Assembly (NCBI RefSeq): GCF_950023065.1
Contig: NC_088681.1
Span: 57,136,836-57,200,835 of the forward strand
From: Planococcus citri
Lineage: Eukaryota > Arthropoda > Insecta > Hemiptera > Pseudococcidae
Direction: 5' to 3'
DNA: 64,000 nt
In this document: one piece after another, positions 1 through 11,540 of the stretch
How positions within the stretch are numbered: the first letter of the stretch is position 1
Layout of the letters: every line of letters starts with the position of its first letter
Notes under the pieces: generated by a model
Databases searched by the model: none
Seen by the model: the letters and a program-made list of their open reading frames with translations, nothing else
Told to the model about the DNA's origin: nothing
Translations under genes and position numbers: made by a program

Positions 1-317
1 GGGAACATTTTTTTAAACAGAAAAATACCGAGCGACCTATCACATACTGATATGAAAATTTACGGATCTTAAAGAAGTAAGGGTTTCAGTTGTGGCAAAA
101 TTTGAATCAAATGAGGGTAATTCTCAAAAAAAAAGTCAATTTTGATGTGCATAATTTTGAAAAATAAAAATCCTTTTTTTGGAAAATTTCAAGTGGGAAC
201 CATTTGTATAGGTGTGCCAGATCCCTTTTCTAGTGTTGGTCTCGATTCAATCCCCCCAATGTGGACCATGGCCCCCCTAAAACAGCGATAATTAGGATTT
301 AATTGACCCTCATCGAT

Positions 318-575
318 GTGTAATATGTCGATTGATATGTTTTCGAGGTCGTAGAATTTGAATCTGGAGTTATTTTTTATGTAGAGGTGGAGGGTGAGGC
401 GTGGGGAGGGGGAAAATGTCAAATTTTGCTTATACATATTATCGTGTAATATGTCGATTTATGTTTTTCAGGCCGCAGAGTTCGAATCTGGACTTATTTT
501 TTCGGTAGAGGTAGAGGTGAGGTGTGGGGAGCGAGAAAATGTCAAATTTTGCTTGTATTATCGTGTAATATGTCG
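318..575. repeat. two-unit tandem repeat, about 120 bp per unit
   Basis: Units begin with GTGTAATATGTCGA at 318, 444 and 563. Each continues through a purine-rich GTAGAGGTGGAGG stretch into AAAATGTCAAATTTTGC. The third start is the truncated end of the array. No coding potential was seen. The bases before it (1-317) are AT-rich. The first 60 bp resemble 6755-6805, just upstream of the repeat copy at 6787-7255. Confidence 0.7.
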
Positions 576-613
576 ACTAGCGCGAGTAAAGTACAGCTGT
601 CTGAAATTTGGCC

Positions 614-1194
614 AAGTCGAAGGACAAATGGACACTGGACAAGTCGAAGGACAATCTCAGCGTTTTTTCGTTTCTAGCCTTACCTACTGGACATTATTCG
701 ATTTTTAACACGTAATAAATGTGTACTTATCATGTAGAATAACTTCCCTTTCTCAATTATCGTTTTTGGCGGGTTCATCAGGGTAGATAAAAAGGCAAGC
801 CGAAGGACACCAATTTTGCGAAATATCATATTTTCAGAGACAAGTACGATCAGAACGAGCCATTGCGTAGGTTTTGAAAATAACATTGCGGGGTAACATT
901 TTTATGAGGACAGTGAACCAGTGCAGCCACTCGCCAGAAAAAAATGTTGGATTGGGAAGCTACCAAAAATAATTGAAAATTGCTCTAAAATTTGCGCAAA
1001 AAGTGTGTGACAGTTTTCAAATGTGAAATGTGAGCTTCCTATGGACTTATTCCAATTGCAACTTGCGCAATAATGGACCTTCGTGTTCTATGATTATGAG
1101 AATGTGTCAATTTTTCCCCAAAAAAATGAAGTTCATGACACTTTATAACATTCATTTTCAAAAACATGGCGTGTGTCAGCCAAGTCGAAGGACA
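614..1194. repeat. region with iterated AAGTCGAAGGACA motif
   Basis: The 13-mer AAGTCGAAGGACA occurs at 614 and 641, as AAGCCGAAGGACA at 797, and again at 1182. All four are in the same orientation, separated by unrelated AT-rich DNA. No clear terminal inverted repeats were found. This may be an eroded non-autonomous DNA element with subterminal motif copies, but that is a guess. Bases 1195-1437 show nothing else recognisable. Confidence 0.5.
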
Positions 1195-1437
1195 TTTGGG
1201 GTATAAAATCAAATGTACACCAATGAAAGGAGGGGCTAAAAATCTCAATACCATATGTGAAATGTGAGGGGGATGATCCTTGAATGGACCAAAAAAAAAA
1301 AAAATTCATGCTAAAACTTTTGAGAAATTTGCCATGTACACGATTTTTACCTTTTTTTGAGAATTACCCATGAACATGTCGAAAATTTCAAAGTCATCCT
1401 CCAGCCTTCAGCCAAACAGAAAGAGCCAAAAAATTTG

Positions 1438-1850
1438 GATTTTTCAGCTTCTCTGGCTTTTCAGACTGATTTTTATTCATTTTCAACACAAATGATTTTA
1501 AAAAATTGAAAAACAAAAAAAGTTTTAAAATACTGAAGGAGGCTTGGCCTCTTAGTAGATATAAATTTTGAGGACCAGAAATTTTCTACCTGTTCATTTG
1601 AGCTACGAGTAATTAGACCTTTATAAAAATAACCAAGTACAATTTCAAAATTCGTTTTAAAAAAATGCGAAAATGACCTATAAGTGGCGCTAATGAATAG
1701 CTAAAGTTTCAATCGTAGATAAAAATGACCTAAGTAATTCAAAACCCTTCTCAACGATTATTAGAAAATATTTGTGACATTTTCACCAAGAAAAATGTGT
1801 AGTTGACACAATGAATTTTCAGGTACTCCATCTTTTAAAACGAAAAAGTA
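1438..1850. repeat. dispersed repeat, copy 1 of 2
   Basis: This segment aligns with 6787-7255. Shared blocks include TTTTTATTCATTTTCAACAC, CCTGTTCATTTGAGC and a terminal TTTTAAAACGAAAAA. Here the similarity ends exactly where the inverted-repeat element at 1851 begins, so the 6787-7255 copy acts as a partial empty-site reference. Confidence 0.6.
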
Positions 1851-2505
1851 GAGAAGGTACAATTATGGACCCAGGTACAAAATATACTTTCATATTTGTC
1901 TTAACTTCAACTAATTTTCATAATTTTTTTCATTTTTCATAAACTGAACCGATTTTTTGCATGGGTATAAATTATGGACCCCTAAATTTTTTTTACCTAA
2001 TTATTTTGATTCAATATTTTTTAGAATGTCGAGAAAAGTGTTATTAACAAAGAAGGCAAGTCCAAAGTGTCGAAAATGGGGCCATGATTTTTTCATTTTT
2101 CATAAACTTGACCAATTTTTTGCATGGATATAAATATGGACCCCTAAATTTTTTTTCATCTAATTTTGATTCAATGGTTTTTAGAATACCTACCGAGAAA
2201 AGAAGACGAGTCCAAAGCATCGAAAAACATCTCTAAATAAATTTTTGTACAATTTTCTGAAATATTTATTCTTTTTTTGAGGGGGTCCATATTTGTACCC
2301 GAGTCCATGTTTGTACCACTTTATGTCACATTTTATAAATTTCAAATTTCTCCGTGAGTTTTCAGCAAAAAAAATTTTTTTACACAATATACTAGAGTCT
2401 TTGGCCTTTCGAATGGTAGGTATGTATATTCGAAAAAAATTTTTGATAATTTTTTCTACCCCTTAGAGCCAAAAAGCTAGAGGGGGTCCATATTTGTATC
2501 TTCTC
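1851..2505. mobile_element. non-autonomous DNA element with iterated TATGGACCC
   Basis: The ends are inverted copies: GAGAAGGTACAATTATGGAC at the left and the complement of GAGAAGATACAAATATGGAC at the right. Inside, TATGGACCC recurs near 1972 and 2133, and its complement near 2285. A stretch of about 115 bp containing ATTTTTTGCATGG is directly repeated (about 1925-2040 and 2088-2200). No transposase ORF is present. No target duplication could be fixed. Confidence 0.55.
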
Positions 2506-3196
2506 CTCCACAAATGTGGATAAATTCGTTGAACAGATCGACAATAAGTCTCAACCCGATATTTATTTGCAAGAGAAAATTTAAAGCTTTTGCAGAAATC
2601 TCAAGTCGTTTTGGAGGCTCCAGAATGTTTCTAAATGGCACGATTCGGTTGAGGGAATAAATATGTATCACTTTCAAGGCAAACTTTCTCCATTTGTACT
2701 GGATGAATGATTTTTTTGGTCAATTTAGGGTTTTTAAAAATTCGCCAGAAATCTAAAAATCAATTTGAGCAGCTGAAATTTTGGTAAAATGGAAATTTCG
2801 GATCAAGCTCTTCCTCGTTCGAATCGGAGAAGGGCATCTGAAGTGTTCTCTTTGTAAACACGTATTGTATGTAGTTCTTTTTTAACGAACTAATGTAGCT
2901 TATTGCTAATTCATTACACGCGAATCATGAGATAGAAACTTCAAACAGATTACCTCGCGGTTCTGGTGGCAATAAAAACTTTCATTTTTGAAAGTAAAAA
3001 GAATTACGCCGTTTATTTTGAAAAATATATACCTTCATTAAAACGTCATTAAGACATTAAAAAATAAATTACCGAATAGTTTTCACGATATTTTAAATTT
3101 TGCCATCGTTTAGTGCGTCGATAATTACGCCGAAAAACGATGAAGTGAAAATAAAAATGAAATAACTGACTCAATTATTCAAACTGGCTGAGCGCA
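2506..3196. other. spacer and copy-1 upstream region
   Basis: AT-rich, with no gene. It contains one GGAGGCTCCAG motif near 2611, related to the repeats at 29.6 and 40-42 kb. From about 2960 it resembles the upstream DNA of copies 2 and 3 (GGCAATAAAAACTTTCATTTTTG-type block, then a GTTTATTTTGAAAAA-type block), so duplication units include several hundred bases of 5' flank. Confidence 0.5.
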
Positions 3197-3222
3197 TCAA
3201 AGAATGTAAAACTTTATAAAAA
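3197..3222 (+). promoter_or_regulatory. core promoter of copy 1 (TCAAAGAA box + TATA)
   Basis: TCAAAGAA at 3197 is followed exactly 18 bp later by TATAAAAA at 3215, about 110 bp before the ATG. The same pair at the same spacing precedes copies 2, 3, 5 and 8, so conservation supports it as a real core promoter. Confidence 0.6.
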
Positions 3223-3324
3223 CCACGTACAATGTCAGAGAAATGGTATTGAAAACATTAATTGCCAATTTACAAAAACCGGAGCAAACAATAATTAAAG
3301 ACGAGTGGAGAAGTAATCAAAATC

Positions 3325-4329
3325 ATGTTATCCACAGCAGCGATATTTATCATGGGAGTAAGTTATTAATACACATTTCTGCATTTTTTCTTGCATACCT
3401 ACCGACGAATGCATGACCAGATGCATTGTTCTTAGATTAAAATTTGAACACAGAGTGAACGAGATGTATTAGCAACTAATAAACTAAATCTCAAATTTCA
3501 GCTCAACCTGGTAATCTGCAAGTGGAAAAGTTTCCCCGATAGATTAAAAACTAAAATCATTTCGCAACAAAATTTTGATCACAAAATTACAAGCCCCTCC
3601 AAATGCAACATGATCGCTGGAAGTTCAACTCTTGTTTCATCTTCAACGGTCTCAGACGGTAGCTTATCGAAGAATTCCTCGGCCAACATATCCGATTTTC
3701 TATCACCTGAAATATTTTCATTAACTGATCCGGTTCTCTATTTCCTCAACAAGATCATGAAATTATCATGGCCAAACTTTCAATTAATCGAACGCGATTT
3801 CGGAAAATTCCTGAAAAAGAATCAAACTCCTCCGAATTATGTCCCATACGCAACCGTATTATCAAAACTTTTAAGATGTCGACGTGGTATGTAAGGTATC
3901 AAATCATACATCCAGGATATTCGAGAAGAAGAAGAAGAATCTCCGAATACTATCTCTATTCCGCTAGATAGCTTAACTCCAGAGGTGGCAGGATTATATT
4001 CCAATGATATTGTGTTTGATTACAATGCACCATCACGTCTTTTGATCAAATTCATGCGTATGCCCGAGGAAAAAATTAAAGAGTTGGAGAACCAGTTGAA
4101 CGATATTCTATTTGATGATTCACCCAAACTTTCCGGATGGTATTATTTTTACGCGAAAACAGTCTGGATATTTTTGAAGAATAAAACGGTTCTGCCTCAA
4201 TTGAGAAAAAGTATTTCCGAGTTACCGTCTTTATCTGATATCTCAGTGCTTGACTCGTCCTTAAGTCTTGACCATTATTCGTCGAATAATGATTCAGAGA
4301 TGAATGAAAAATCCAATTCATCGTCTTAG
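3325..4329 (+). pseudogene. two-module secreted family, copy 1 (in-frame stop)
   Basis: Two exons: 3325-3357 (MLSTAAIFIMG, then GTAAGT) and 3502-4329 after TTTCAG. The joined N-terminus is hydrophobic (…FIMG-LNLVIC…), a likely signal peptide. The first module has LLSPEIF-type FLSPEIFSLTDP; P.Y.PYA reads PPNYVPYA. The second has LYSNDIVFDYNAP and a Ser/Asp-rich tail. The frame is open through exon 2 except for one TAA at 3892-3894, just after the conserved Cys of module 1; in copy 6 the aligned codon encodes Gln, so a single C-to-T change would explain it. AATAAA at 4408. Probably a recent pseudogene; a sequencing error or an allele-specific null is the alternative. Function unknown. Confidence 0.75.
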
Positions 4330-5023
4330 AAGGTAGGCTACTTTTTATTTATTTTTCTCCTAGGAAATCCTCAAGTTAACAGCTAGCCCCATAAGATACC
4401 TATGCTTAATAAATTATTAAGTAGATGATAATACACCGAGTTGACAAACAAACTTTTCGAATATTCGTTCCTTTTTACATACATAAATTATATGTCTTCG
4501 AATAAGGATCATTTAATTGGATCTGATCAGATCAAACAGGTTTTCCAATGTAGATTTTAACCCACTTTTTTGATAATTTTGGCAAAAAATTGACCCTTAG
4601 AGCGTTCATAAAAAAGTACAATTTTTCACAATTTTGACAAAAAGTTCTTGACGAAAAAAAAGTTTAACAGATTGCAGAAAATATACCTACTACTACTACT
4701 ACTTTTCCCAACAATTTTGGCAGAAATTAGACTTTTTGGCAATTTCGATAAGAAACAAAATGATGTTTAAGATCCCAAAAATGCTAATACGAAAAATCTG
4801 ACAAAATATCATAAAGTTATTTCTTGAAAGTTTCATCCATCTTATTTTCAGCAATTCAGTATTACTTTTTTTTTCCAAGTCGTTTTAAACTCGATTTGGT
4901 GCCTACTCAAAAGTCCACTTCTGATGAATAAGTAAACAAAATCACCTGCGTAGCTCAGCTGAAACTTGCTAAAAAAAATTCATCTTTGAACATTCTTTCT
5001 TGATTTTTTTCTGTTCCTGGCGC
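4330..5023. other. 3' flank of copy 1, no gene
   Basis: Holds the copy-1 poly(A) signal, a short TAC-triplet run near 4687, and otherwise plain AT-rich sequence. No other feature was seen. Confidence 0.5.
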
Positions 5024-6330
5024 AGAATTTCTCTTTGTAGATAGCTTATTTTTCAATTCTTAAATTATTAGGAAGAAATAACTCTTGCTTCTCAGTTTTT
5101 ACTATTTATTAGTGCAAAGCTTTTCAAACACCAAGTGTTCATCATCAGGCTTAAATGATTTAAGCCTGATGATGAACACTTGGTGTTTGAAAAGCTTTGC
5201 ACTAATAAATAGTAAAAACTGAGAAGCAAGAGTTATTTCTTCCTAATCTAACAAACTTCTCGCTAAAAGGTTCTTTTTACCTTTCTTAAATTATTAGTGT
5301 AACACAGTGCACAAGTTACCATTTTTATTCAAGTACTTACTTCATCTAAAAAAAAAAAAAAAAAAAAAAAAACAGAATACCTTAGCTAACTTTTACCTCC
5401 TCCTGGCGCAAAACTCTCGCTTACTGAGAGCTTATTTTTTTATGTTTGATCATCACATTAGAGTAGGTATTATTTCTGTTCGAGTACCAAACTCGATAAG
5501 ACTTGAACTATCTTTCATGATTTTTCTCTCCTCCTATAGTAGAATTCCTGCTTTCTGAAAACTCACTTCTCAATTTTTCTCAAATAAACTCCATCACATC
5601 AAATTTACTATGTATGCTCTGCTAGGTACTTTGCATTTTATGATAGTGTACTTTCAATTCTTTCCACGATTTTCCTTTCCTCCTGGCGCAGAACCTTCAC
5701 TTACATAAAACTAGCTTTTTAATTCACTTAGAATACTTCACTCAATTTTTTTCTCCTCCTGGCGCAGAACTCTCACTTACTGGAAGTTCGTTTTTTGATG
5801 TTCGATTATCGAAATAGAGTATCATATCTGTCAGAATATCAAACTTCGATGAGACTTGAAATATCTTCCATGATTTTTCTCTCCTCCTGGCGCAGAATTC
5901 TACCTACTGAAAACTCACTTCTCAATCCTTTACATAAGTCTTGAAATACCTATCATTGATGATTTTTCTCTCCTCCTGGTGCAGAATTCCTGCTTACCAA
6001 CTCACTCCTCGATTCTTTTCAGTATACGAGTACCTTGTATTTATTTTATTGTACTCCCAATTCCTTCCATGACTTTCCTTTCCTCTTGGCATATATAGAA
6101 CCTCCACTTACTGGAAACTTGTTTTTTAATTCACTTAGAATACCTTACTGATTTTTTTTCTCCTCCTGGCGCAGAACTTTCACTGACTGAGAGCTCGTTT
6201 TTTTGATTTTTTATTATCAAAACACAGTACTATTTCGGTTCCAGTATCAAACATCGACATCGATAAGATTTGAAATATCTTTTTATGATTTTCATCTCCT
6301 CCTGGCGCAGAATTTCTGCTTACTAAGGAC
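5024..6330. repeat. higher-order tandem array, TCCTCCTGGCGCAGAA core
   Basis: The core CTCCTCCTGGCGCAGAA, or close variants, occurs near 5024, 5397, 5527, 5681, 5753, 5881, 5971, 6081, 6161 and 6296. Two spacer types alternate. One contains a TTTTTTGATGTTCGATTAT-type block and ends in GACTTGAAATATCTT. The other contains AAACTCACTTCTCAATTTTT. This gives about three higher-order units of 380-410 bp. Each core follows a pyrimidine run and ends in CAG, so it resembles a 3' splice site. No coding role is evident. An A-homopolymer of about 24 lies near 5349. Confidence 0.75.
5067..5247. repeat. perfect 181-bp palindrome
   Basis: The left arm (5067-5156) and right arm (5158-5247) are exact reverse complements over 90 bp with a single central base (5157, in TTAAATGATTTAA). 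I compared both arms base by base and found no mismatch. It splits a unit of the surrounding tandem array. It could be a fold-back element, a very recent inverted duplication, or an assembly artefact. Confidence 0.85.
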
Positions 6331-6786
6331 TCACTTCTCAATTTTTCGCGAATGAATTCCATCGCGTCAAATTGACCAAGTACCTACATACATAATTATT
6401 TCATGTTTCAAAGTGTCTTGACAATTGACATACACCCCATGCTCTATTTTCCATAATTGGAAATTGAACGAAAATCATAAATTTTGACCATGGTTTCTCT
6501 GAGTCAAATGTCTCAGAAAAATGTCTTTAAAAAATCCTTCATTCTCATGAAAGCGAAACCACTTCAAAATAAAAAAAAAAAAATATTGTAGCCTATTCAA
6601 GTATGTGATCCATGATCACTTCTGATTTTTTTTAAAAATTATATACCTACCCATTTTGTTTTGTTAGAGTATGGTTTTTATGAAATTTCTTGCATATTTT
6701 TGAAACATGAAAAAAATTACTGAATAATATAGAAAAATAAAAACTCAGTTTTCGAGGGAATATTTTTTTCAAACAGAAAAATATCG
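6331..6786. other. spacer without gene
   Basis: AT-rich DNA between the tandem array and the dispersed repeat. The end (about 6755) resembles the first bases of the window. Nothing else was seen. Confidence 0.4.
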
Positions 6787-7255
6787 ACCTATCACATATT
6801 TTTCAGCCTCTCTAACGTTTCAGAGAGCTGAAAAGCGATTTTTATTCATTTTCAACACAAATTAATTTTAAAAATTGAAAAATACTCGAGAAGAATTTGG
6901 AGCTATGAAGCTTTGCCTCTATAAACGTTGAAGGCCAAGAATTTCTCAACCTGTTCATTTGAGCCAATCAGATCTCATCAAAATTCCCAAGTAGGTACTA
7001 CATTATAATTAGGTAAGATCAAAAATCAAAATTTGTGAAAAAATTAAAATGCGAAAACGAAACGCTTATGAATAATTGTAGTTTCGATCTTTGATAAAAA
7101 ATGACCAAGTTCAAAACACTTTTTAACGATTATCAGGAAATATTTGTGAAATTTTCATTTTAAAAAAATGTGTATTTGAAACAATGCATTTTTGACTCTC
7201 AAGAAAGGATGAGGGAGCAAGTAGGTACTTCCATATTTTAAAACGAAAAAATACC
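6787..7255. repeat. dispersed repeat, copy 2 of 2
   Basis: Counterpart of 1438-1850 (see there), with TTTTTATTCATTTTCAACAC, CCTGTTCATTTGAGC and TTTTAAAACGAAAAA in the same order. No element follows its right end, unlike copy 1. Confidence 0.6.
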
Positions 7256-8012
7256 TAATTGATTCTTGTACATCTACGCATTAGTGAATTCTTCCAAAGC
7301 ACATATTTAAATTGTTTCCAAAGTTTTCAAAAGAGAATTGAGATTTGAGAAGAAAGAATATTAAAGCAGAGAGCAGACTATTTTATAATATTTTTTGAAT
7401 GTAGTATTCAACGACTTGTTATTACATACCCTGCTTTATATGGTAGGTAGAGGAACCTATAACTTCCATCATTCGTCAATAGTTCGAACAAATAAAATGA
7501 TCGATCATCTTCTCGAAAATATTATTAATTTTTAAACACATCTACCAATAACATCGCAAATATGACAAAGAGCACAGAAATTTATTAGATAATTATCATT
7601 GAAAATGTTTGAGTTGAAGTCCTACCTACGTGATCTCAGTTGATAATTTGTTATAAGTAGGTAACGAGATAGATAGGCACGACTCGGCTCGTTCTGTTTT
7701 GAATTTTTCAAACGGCAATTAATGTTTTTTTTCCACGATGTCAATTGTCGTTTCATCATCCGAGCGATTATCGCTTCGCCGACAGCAATAAAAATTTTCA
7801 TATTTGAAAATGGAAAATAACAAAAGGCTCATAACATCGCTCATTTTGAAAAATTTAAAAGCACATTAATTCTTTAAAAAAATCATCAAAGCTTTCGGAA
7901 ACGTTTCAATTCGTATGATGGTTTAGGCTGACGAAGAATACGACGATAAACGTACCAATTAAAAATAAAAATAAAATAAACAAACATTAATTCCACAAGC
8001 CGGTGGAACTAA
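7256..8012. other. copy-2 upstream region
   Basis: No gene. The last 250 bp align with the upstream DNA of copies 3 and 4, including AAAGCTTTCGGAAACG, a GCTGACGAA block and GATAAACGTA around 7890-7955. This is a second conserved upstream box about 90 bp before the TATA region. Confidence 0.5.
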
Positions 8013-8038
8013 TCAAAGAGAATCTATCATTATATAAA
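8013..8038 (+). promoter_or_regulatory. core promoter of copy 2
   Basis: TCAAAGAGAA at 8013 and TATATAAA at 8031, spacing 18 bp, with the ATG 93 bp after the TATA start. Confidence 0.65.
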
Positions 8039-8123
8039 CACAGCACAGATACAAAGAAAAATCATTCAAAGCTCTCGTTTATTTTTCGAACGTGTGTAGA
8101 AAACGGTAACGAATAAAAAAACG

Positions 8124-9160
8124 ATGGCTGTTAGATCTTTATATATTATTTCTGCGATTTTCATAATGAAAGTAAGTACCTACATATTTTGTAAAATTAC
8201 CCATATACCTACCTACTTAGCTTAGATACATTTTACTATGTAGTAGATTCAGCCCATCTTACAGATTCTAATCAAATACGTTTATTTTATTTTCAGTTTG
8301 ACACGATGACCGGTGCATATTTGAATCCTAAAGAAACTGAGAATCATTTTATTCACGAGTATAATCTTCTAACAAAAACGTATCACGACTCAACTCATCC
8401 TCCCGAATTTCGTCAACAAATTTCAAAGCTACCACCACCACCACCCATATACCTTCCTCTCACCGCACCAAAGATTCAAGAAAAACCATCCGATACTTTG
8501 CCAAGAAACAGATTCACAGCAGAAGTTTCAAATCTACTGTCACCTGAAATGTTCTCACAAGCGGATCCGATACTTTTTCTGCTGAAGAAAACCACTCAAT
8601 TATCAGATACCGAAGTCGTCTCAATCAACGATACCTTGAGACATATTTCCAAAGATAAATTTCCTGCACGTTACAAGCCATATGCACAAGTCCTGGCCGC
8701 GCTTATAAAAGTACAAAATGTGCTAATTTCAACGATGAGAGAAATTCGGCAAATTCAACGGTCTCTTGATATCGATCAGATTTCTCCACCGGCTGGTGTT
8801 TCGGTATCTTCCAACCTGTATGGGTTATTTTCAGACGATATTGTATTGAATAGTACCAACGCTTTGTTCGGATTGATGGTGAAATTTATAGATATGTCGG
8901 AAGATGAGATTCTAGATGCGAGAAACCTGTTGAATTATTTATTGGTGAATAATGAAATTAGGCGGAAAGGGCAGTACTTCCATTATGCTAAAGAATTGCA
9001 ACGATTTTTAAACAATACGTTTTTTATCAGAGATTTGAAACGGAGTATCTCGCAGTTGAAAATTTTTTTAAACGGTGACTCATCATCGACAACTAGTCAA
9101 GATTCGGATCATGATCGAAAAAATTTACCATCTACGACTGTACCACTTTTTAAGGCATAA
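8124..9160 (+). CDS. two-module secreted family protein, copy 2
   Basis: Exons 8124-8171 (16 codons, GTAAGT donor) and 8297-9160 (TTTTCAG acceptor) give about 303 residues, the longest single-unit member. The N-terminus MAVRSLYIISAIFIMK is hydrophobic and continues into exon 2, as expected of a secretion signal split by an intron. A Pro-rich linker (a run of six prolines and a second Pro-rich stretch) precedes module 1 (LLSPEMFSQADP, ARYKPYA). Module 2 carries GLFSDDIVLNSTNALF and a QYFHYA motif. The tail is rich in Ser/Asp. The conserved module-1 Cys is Val here. AATAAA at 9235. Function unknown; intact, so probably expressed. Confidence 0.85.
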
Positions 9161-9240
9161 TTTTTGCTTCTGATCCCATTTTGTATCACATGTAATATAT
9201 CCATCTGCTACTTAAGTATCGTAAGTTTTCATGCAATAAA

Positions 9241-9617
9241 TATTTTATATTCGAAAACAAATTCGTAATTTACTAAAAAAAAAAAGCTAGTGGATTCAAA
9301 AAAAATCATATACCTACCTAGGTATGTGTTAGGTAGCACATGGCAGAGATATGACGACTTGAATCTTATTACGAGCAAAACTGAAGAAAAATTGCAGGAT
9401 TTTTTTTTTCAAACAAGGTACCTACAAGTCAAGTCATTGTCAATATGCCGTTTTCTTCGCTTCTTATTGGTCTAATAAAATATTTTCTTTTTTTCGTTTG
9501 ATTTTAAAAGTCAAACAAAATATCACGAATCCCAAGATTAGTCTTTTTTTCCAACGTTTTCAAAGTATGACATAACATAAAAAATAAATTTCGTGTACTT
9601 CCCAGGAGAAAATTATT
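9241..9617. other. 3' flank of copy 2, no gene
   Basis: AT-rich with short TACCTACCTAGGTA runs. Nothing else was seen. Confidence 0.4.
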
Positions 9618-11540
9618 GGATCTGATCAAGTTTGATTTGGTGATTCGAACTTTCCATGAGTCCCATTTGAGCTGACTGGATTTGATCAGACCTGGACAGA
9701 TCGACGTTTTGATCGAATCTTATAAGACCAGATTAGGTTCAATAGTTCAATAGGGGAGATTTGATTAGATTTGAAAGGATTTTATCTTGGATGGATCAGA
9801 TTAAATCTGATCAAATTCGCATATTCCTTAGATTCAATTGGATCTGACTAGACCAGATCAGATCTGTTTTGACCTCATCAAATCCAATCATTTTTCTTAT
9901 TTGTTTAGCAAGTTTTCATCTCACGTTGAATAATTCCATTGACGCGAAGATGCCTCAAATTTATAAAATAAATAATTCGTAAAAATATTTTCCCCTCATC
10001 TTCATTCCTTCTTTTCCAACAGATAATGGGAAGTACATATTGAAAAATTTATTTTCTCAAAATGAGTAACTTAGTAAGAAAAGTCTTGAGTTGAGTTATT
10101 GCATTTACAAAAAAAAAAAACAAGAAATTATTTTTAAAAATTAGGAAATTTTCAACATTCTGCATTGTTTGCAAAATTCTTCGAGGAAATTTCTGATATG
10201 ATCAAATCAGAGCTTTTGAGACACATCCAAGCGGGTCTGAATCGCTCTAATCAAGCCCATCTAACATCTGATTAGCTTTGATCGCTTTCTCTGACTAGCT
10301 GGAGCTCTTCAGACAAACACAATCAATCAGACTCAGAAAATATTCTGAGATCTGTATAAGTAATTTTCTCAGATCAGATCAGTTATAAAACATGAACAAT
10401 AAATAAATCTGATTATCGTCAATCAAAGATGCCTGAACCTGTCTGTGCTCAGTATTTAATCAAGTCTGATCAGATTTTATCATTTTTTCTGGATAGATGT
10501 GATTTCATCTCTCCTGATAAACAAAGTTAAATCTGCTCACTGATCAATTTTTTGATTCGATCAGGACAAAACTTATCAACAATACTGTATTTTTCCAAAA
10601 TTTTTCAATCCCTACCCCCCTCCCCACTTTCAATCATTTTTTCTCATTGATTAGTCCTTCCTCAGAATATCTTCTACCAAGAATTGAAATTTCAGAAAAA
10701 CTTTTTAGTTGGCTCGAGGAAAATCGAAACCTTATCAAAAATATATCGCTCAGCAACTTTTCAGACACTAAAGTTGATTTTTTTATTAAGTACATGAAAA
10801 ATAATAAAAAAATTCACAATCTTTGAAAAAAAAATGAAAAAATAGATCAGGTCAAAATTTTGTTCAAGAAATTTTGTTTCATTTGAATTGAAAAAAACAC
10901 CCTTTAAATAGGTAGCTGAAAAAAGGAAAAACAGTCCCAAAATGATCTTAAGTGATCTGATGGAATCATGTCCGGATCTGATGTGATCTCATCAGGTTAG
11001 ACCAAACATGTGCATACTGATGTGATGAGACATAATAGAAATCAGATTAGATGTGTTCAAGATCCGATCAGATTCAGTACATGAGACCTGATTGTATTTG
11101 ACCAGATCTGAATATATCTGACTGATCAGAACAGATCAGGCCTGATCAAATCAGGACATTTCCTGAATCCAATTTGATCTGACCTGTTCTAATCATACCT
11201 ATCTTAGTTAAAGATCATTGGATTATACTTATCTGTTCAGAATACAGATCTCCGTGCATTCCATGGATCCAATTCGACCTGGCCAGATATGATCATATCC
11301 GGTCAGATCAAAGTTTTGGTCAGATTTTGCTCTGTTTAGACCTGATCAGACTCAATGAGGAAGATCTGATTGGATTTAACCAAGTGTGAGAGGAAGAGGA
11401 TCTAAGTACTCAGACCTAAATAGATCTAATATTGATTACACCAGATCAGATCTGATCCCAACCGGATATTCCTCGACTCCAATTAGATGTGACCAGATTG
11501 GATTAGATTAATTCAAACTTAATCAGATCCAATCATTTTC
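9618..11540. repeat. degenerate GATCAGATC-type repeat DNA
   Basis: Three dense patches (about 9618-9900, 10190-10580, 10950-11540) are made of irregular variants of TGATCAGATC and GATCTGATC, often followed by CAATT, TTGGATT or a C-rich step. The motif is self-complementary, so both strands look alike. No fixed period is visible. The stretches between are plain AT-rich DNA. The same material recurs near copies 3, 5 and 8. Confidence 0.7.

Noticed and set aside
394..708. 104-codon frame at the left edge
   Set aside because: It runs through the two-unit tandem repeat, and the protein merely repeats itself accordingly.
3985..4329. Separate small gene starting at a GTG
   Set aside because: It is the downstream part of copy 1 exon 2, in the same frame after the nonsense codon; a GTG start is not expected in an insect nuclear gene.
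5024..6330. CRISPR-like array
   Set aside because: Repeats are degenerate, the spacers themselves repeat, and the sequence is eukaryotic.
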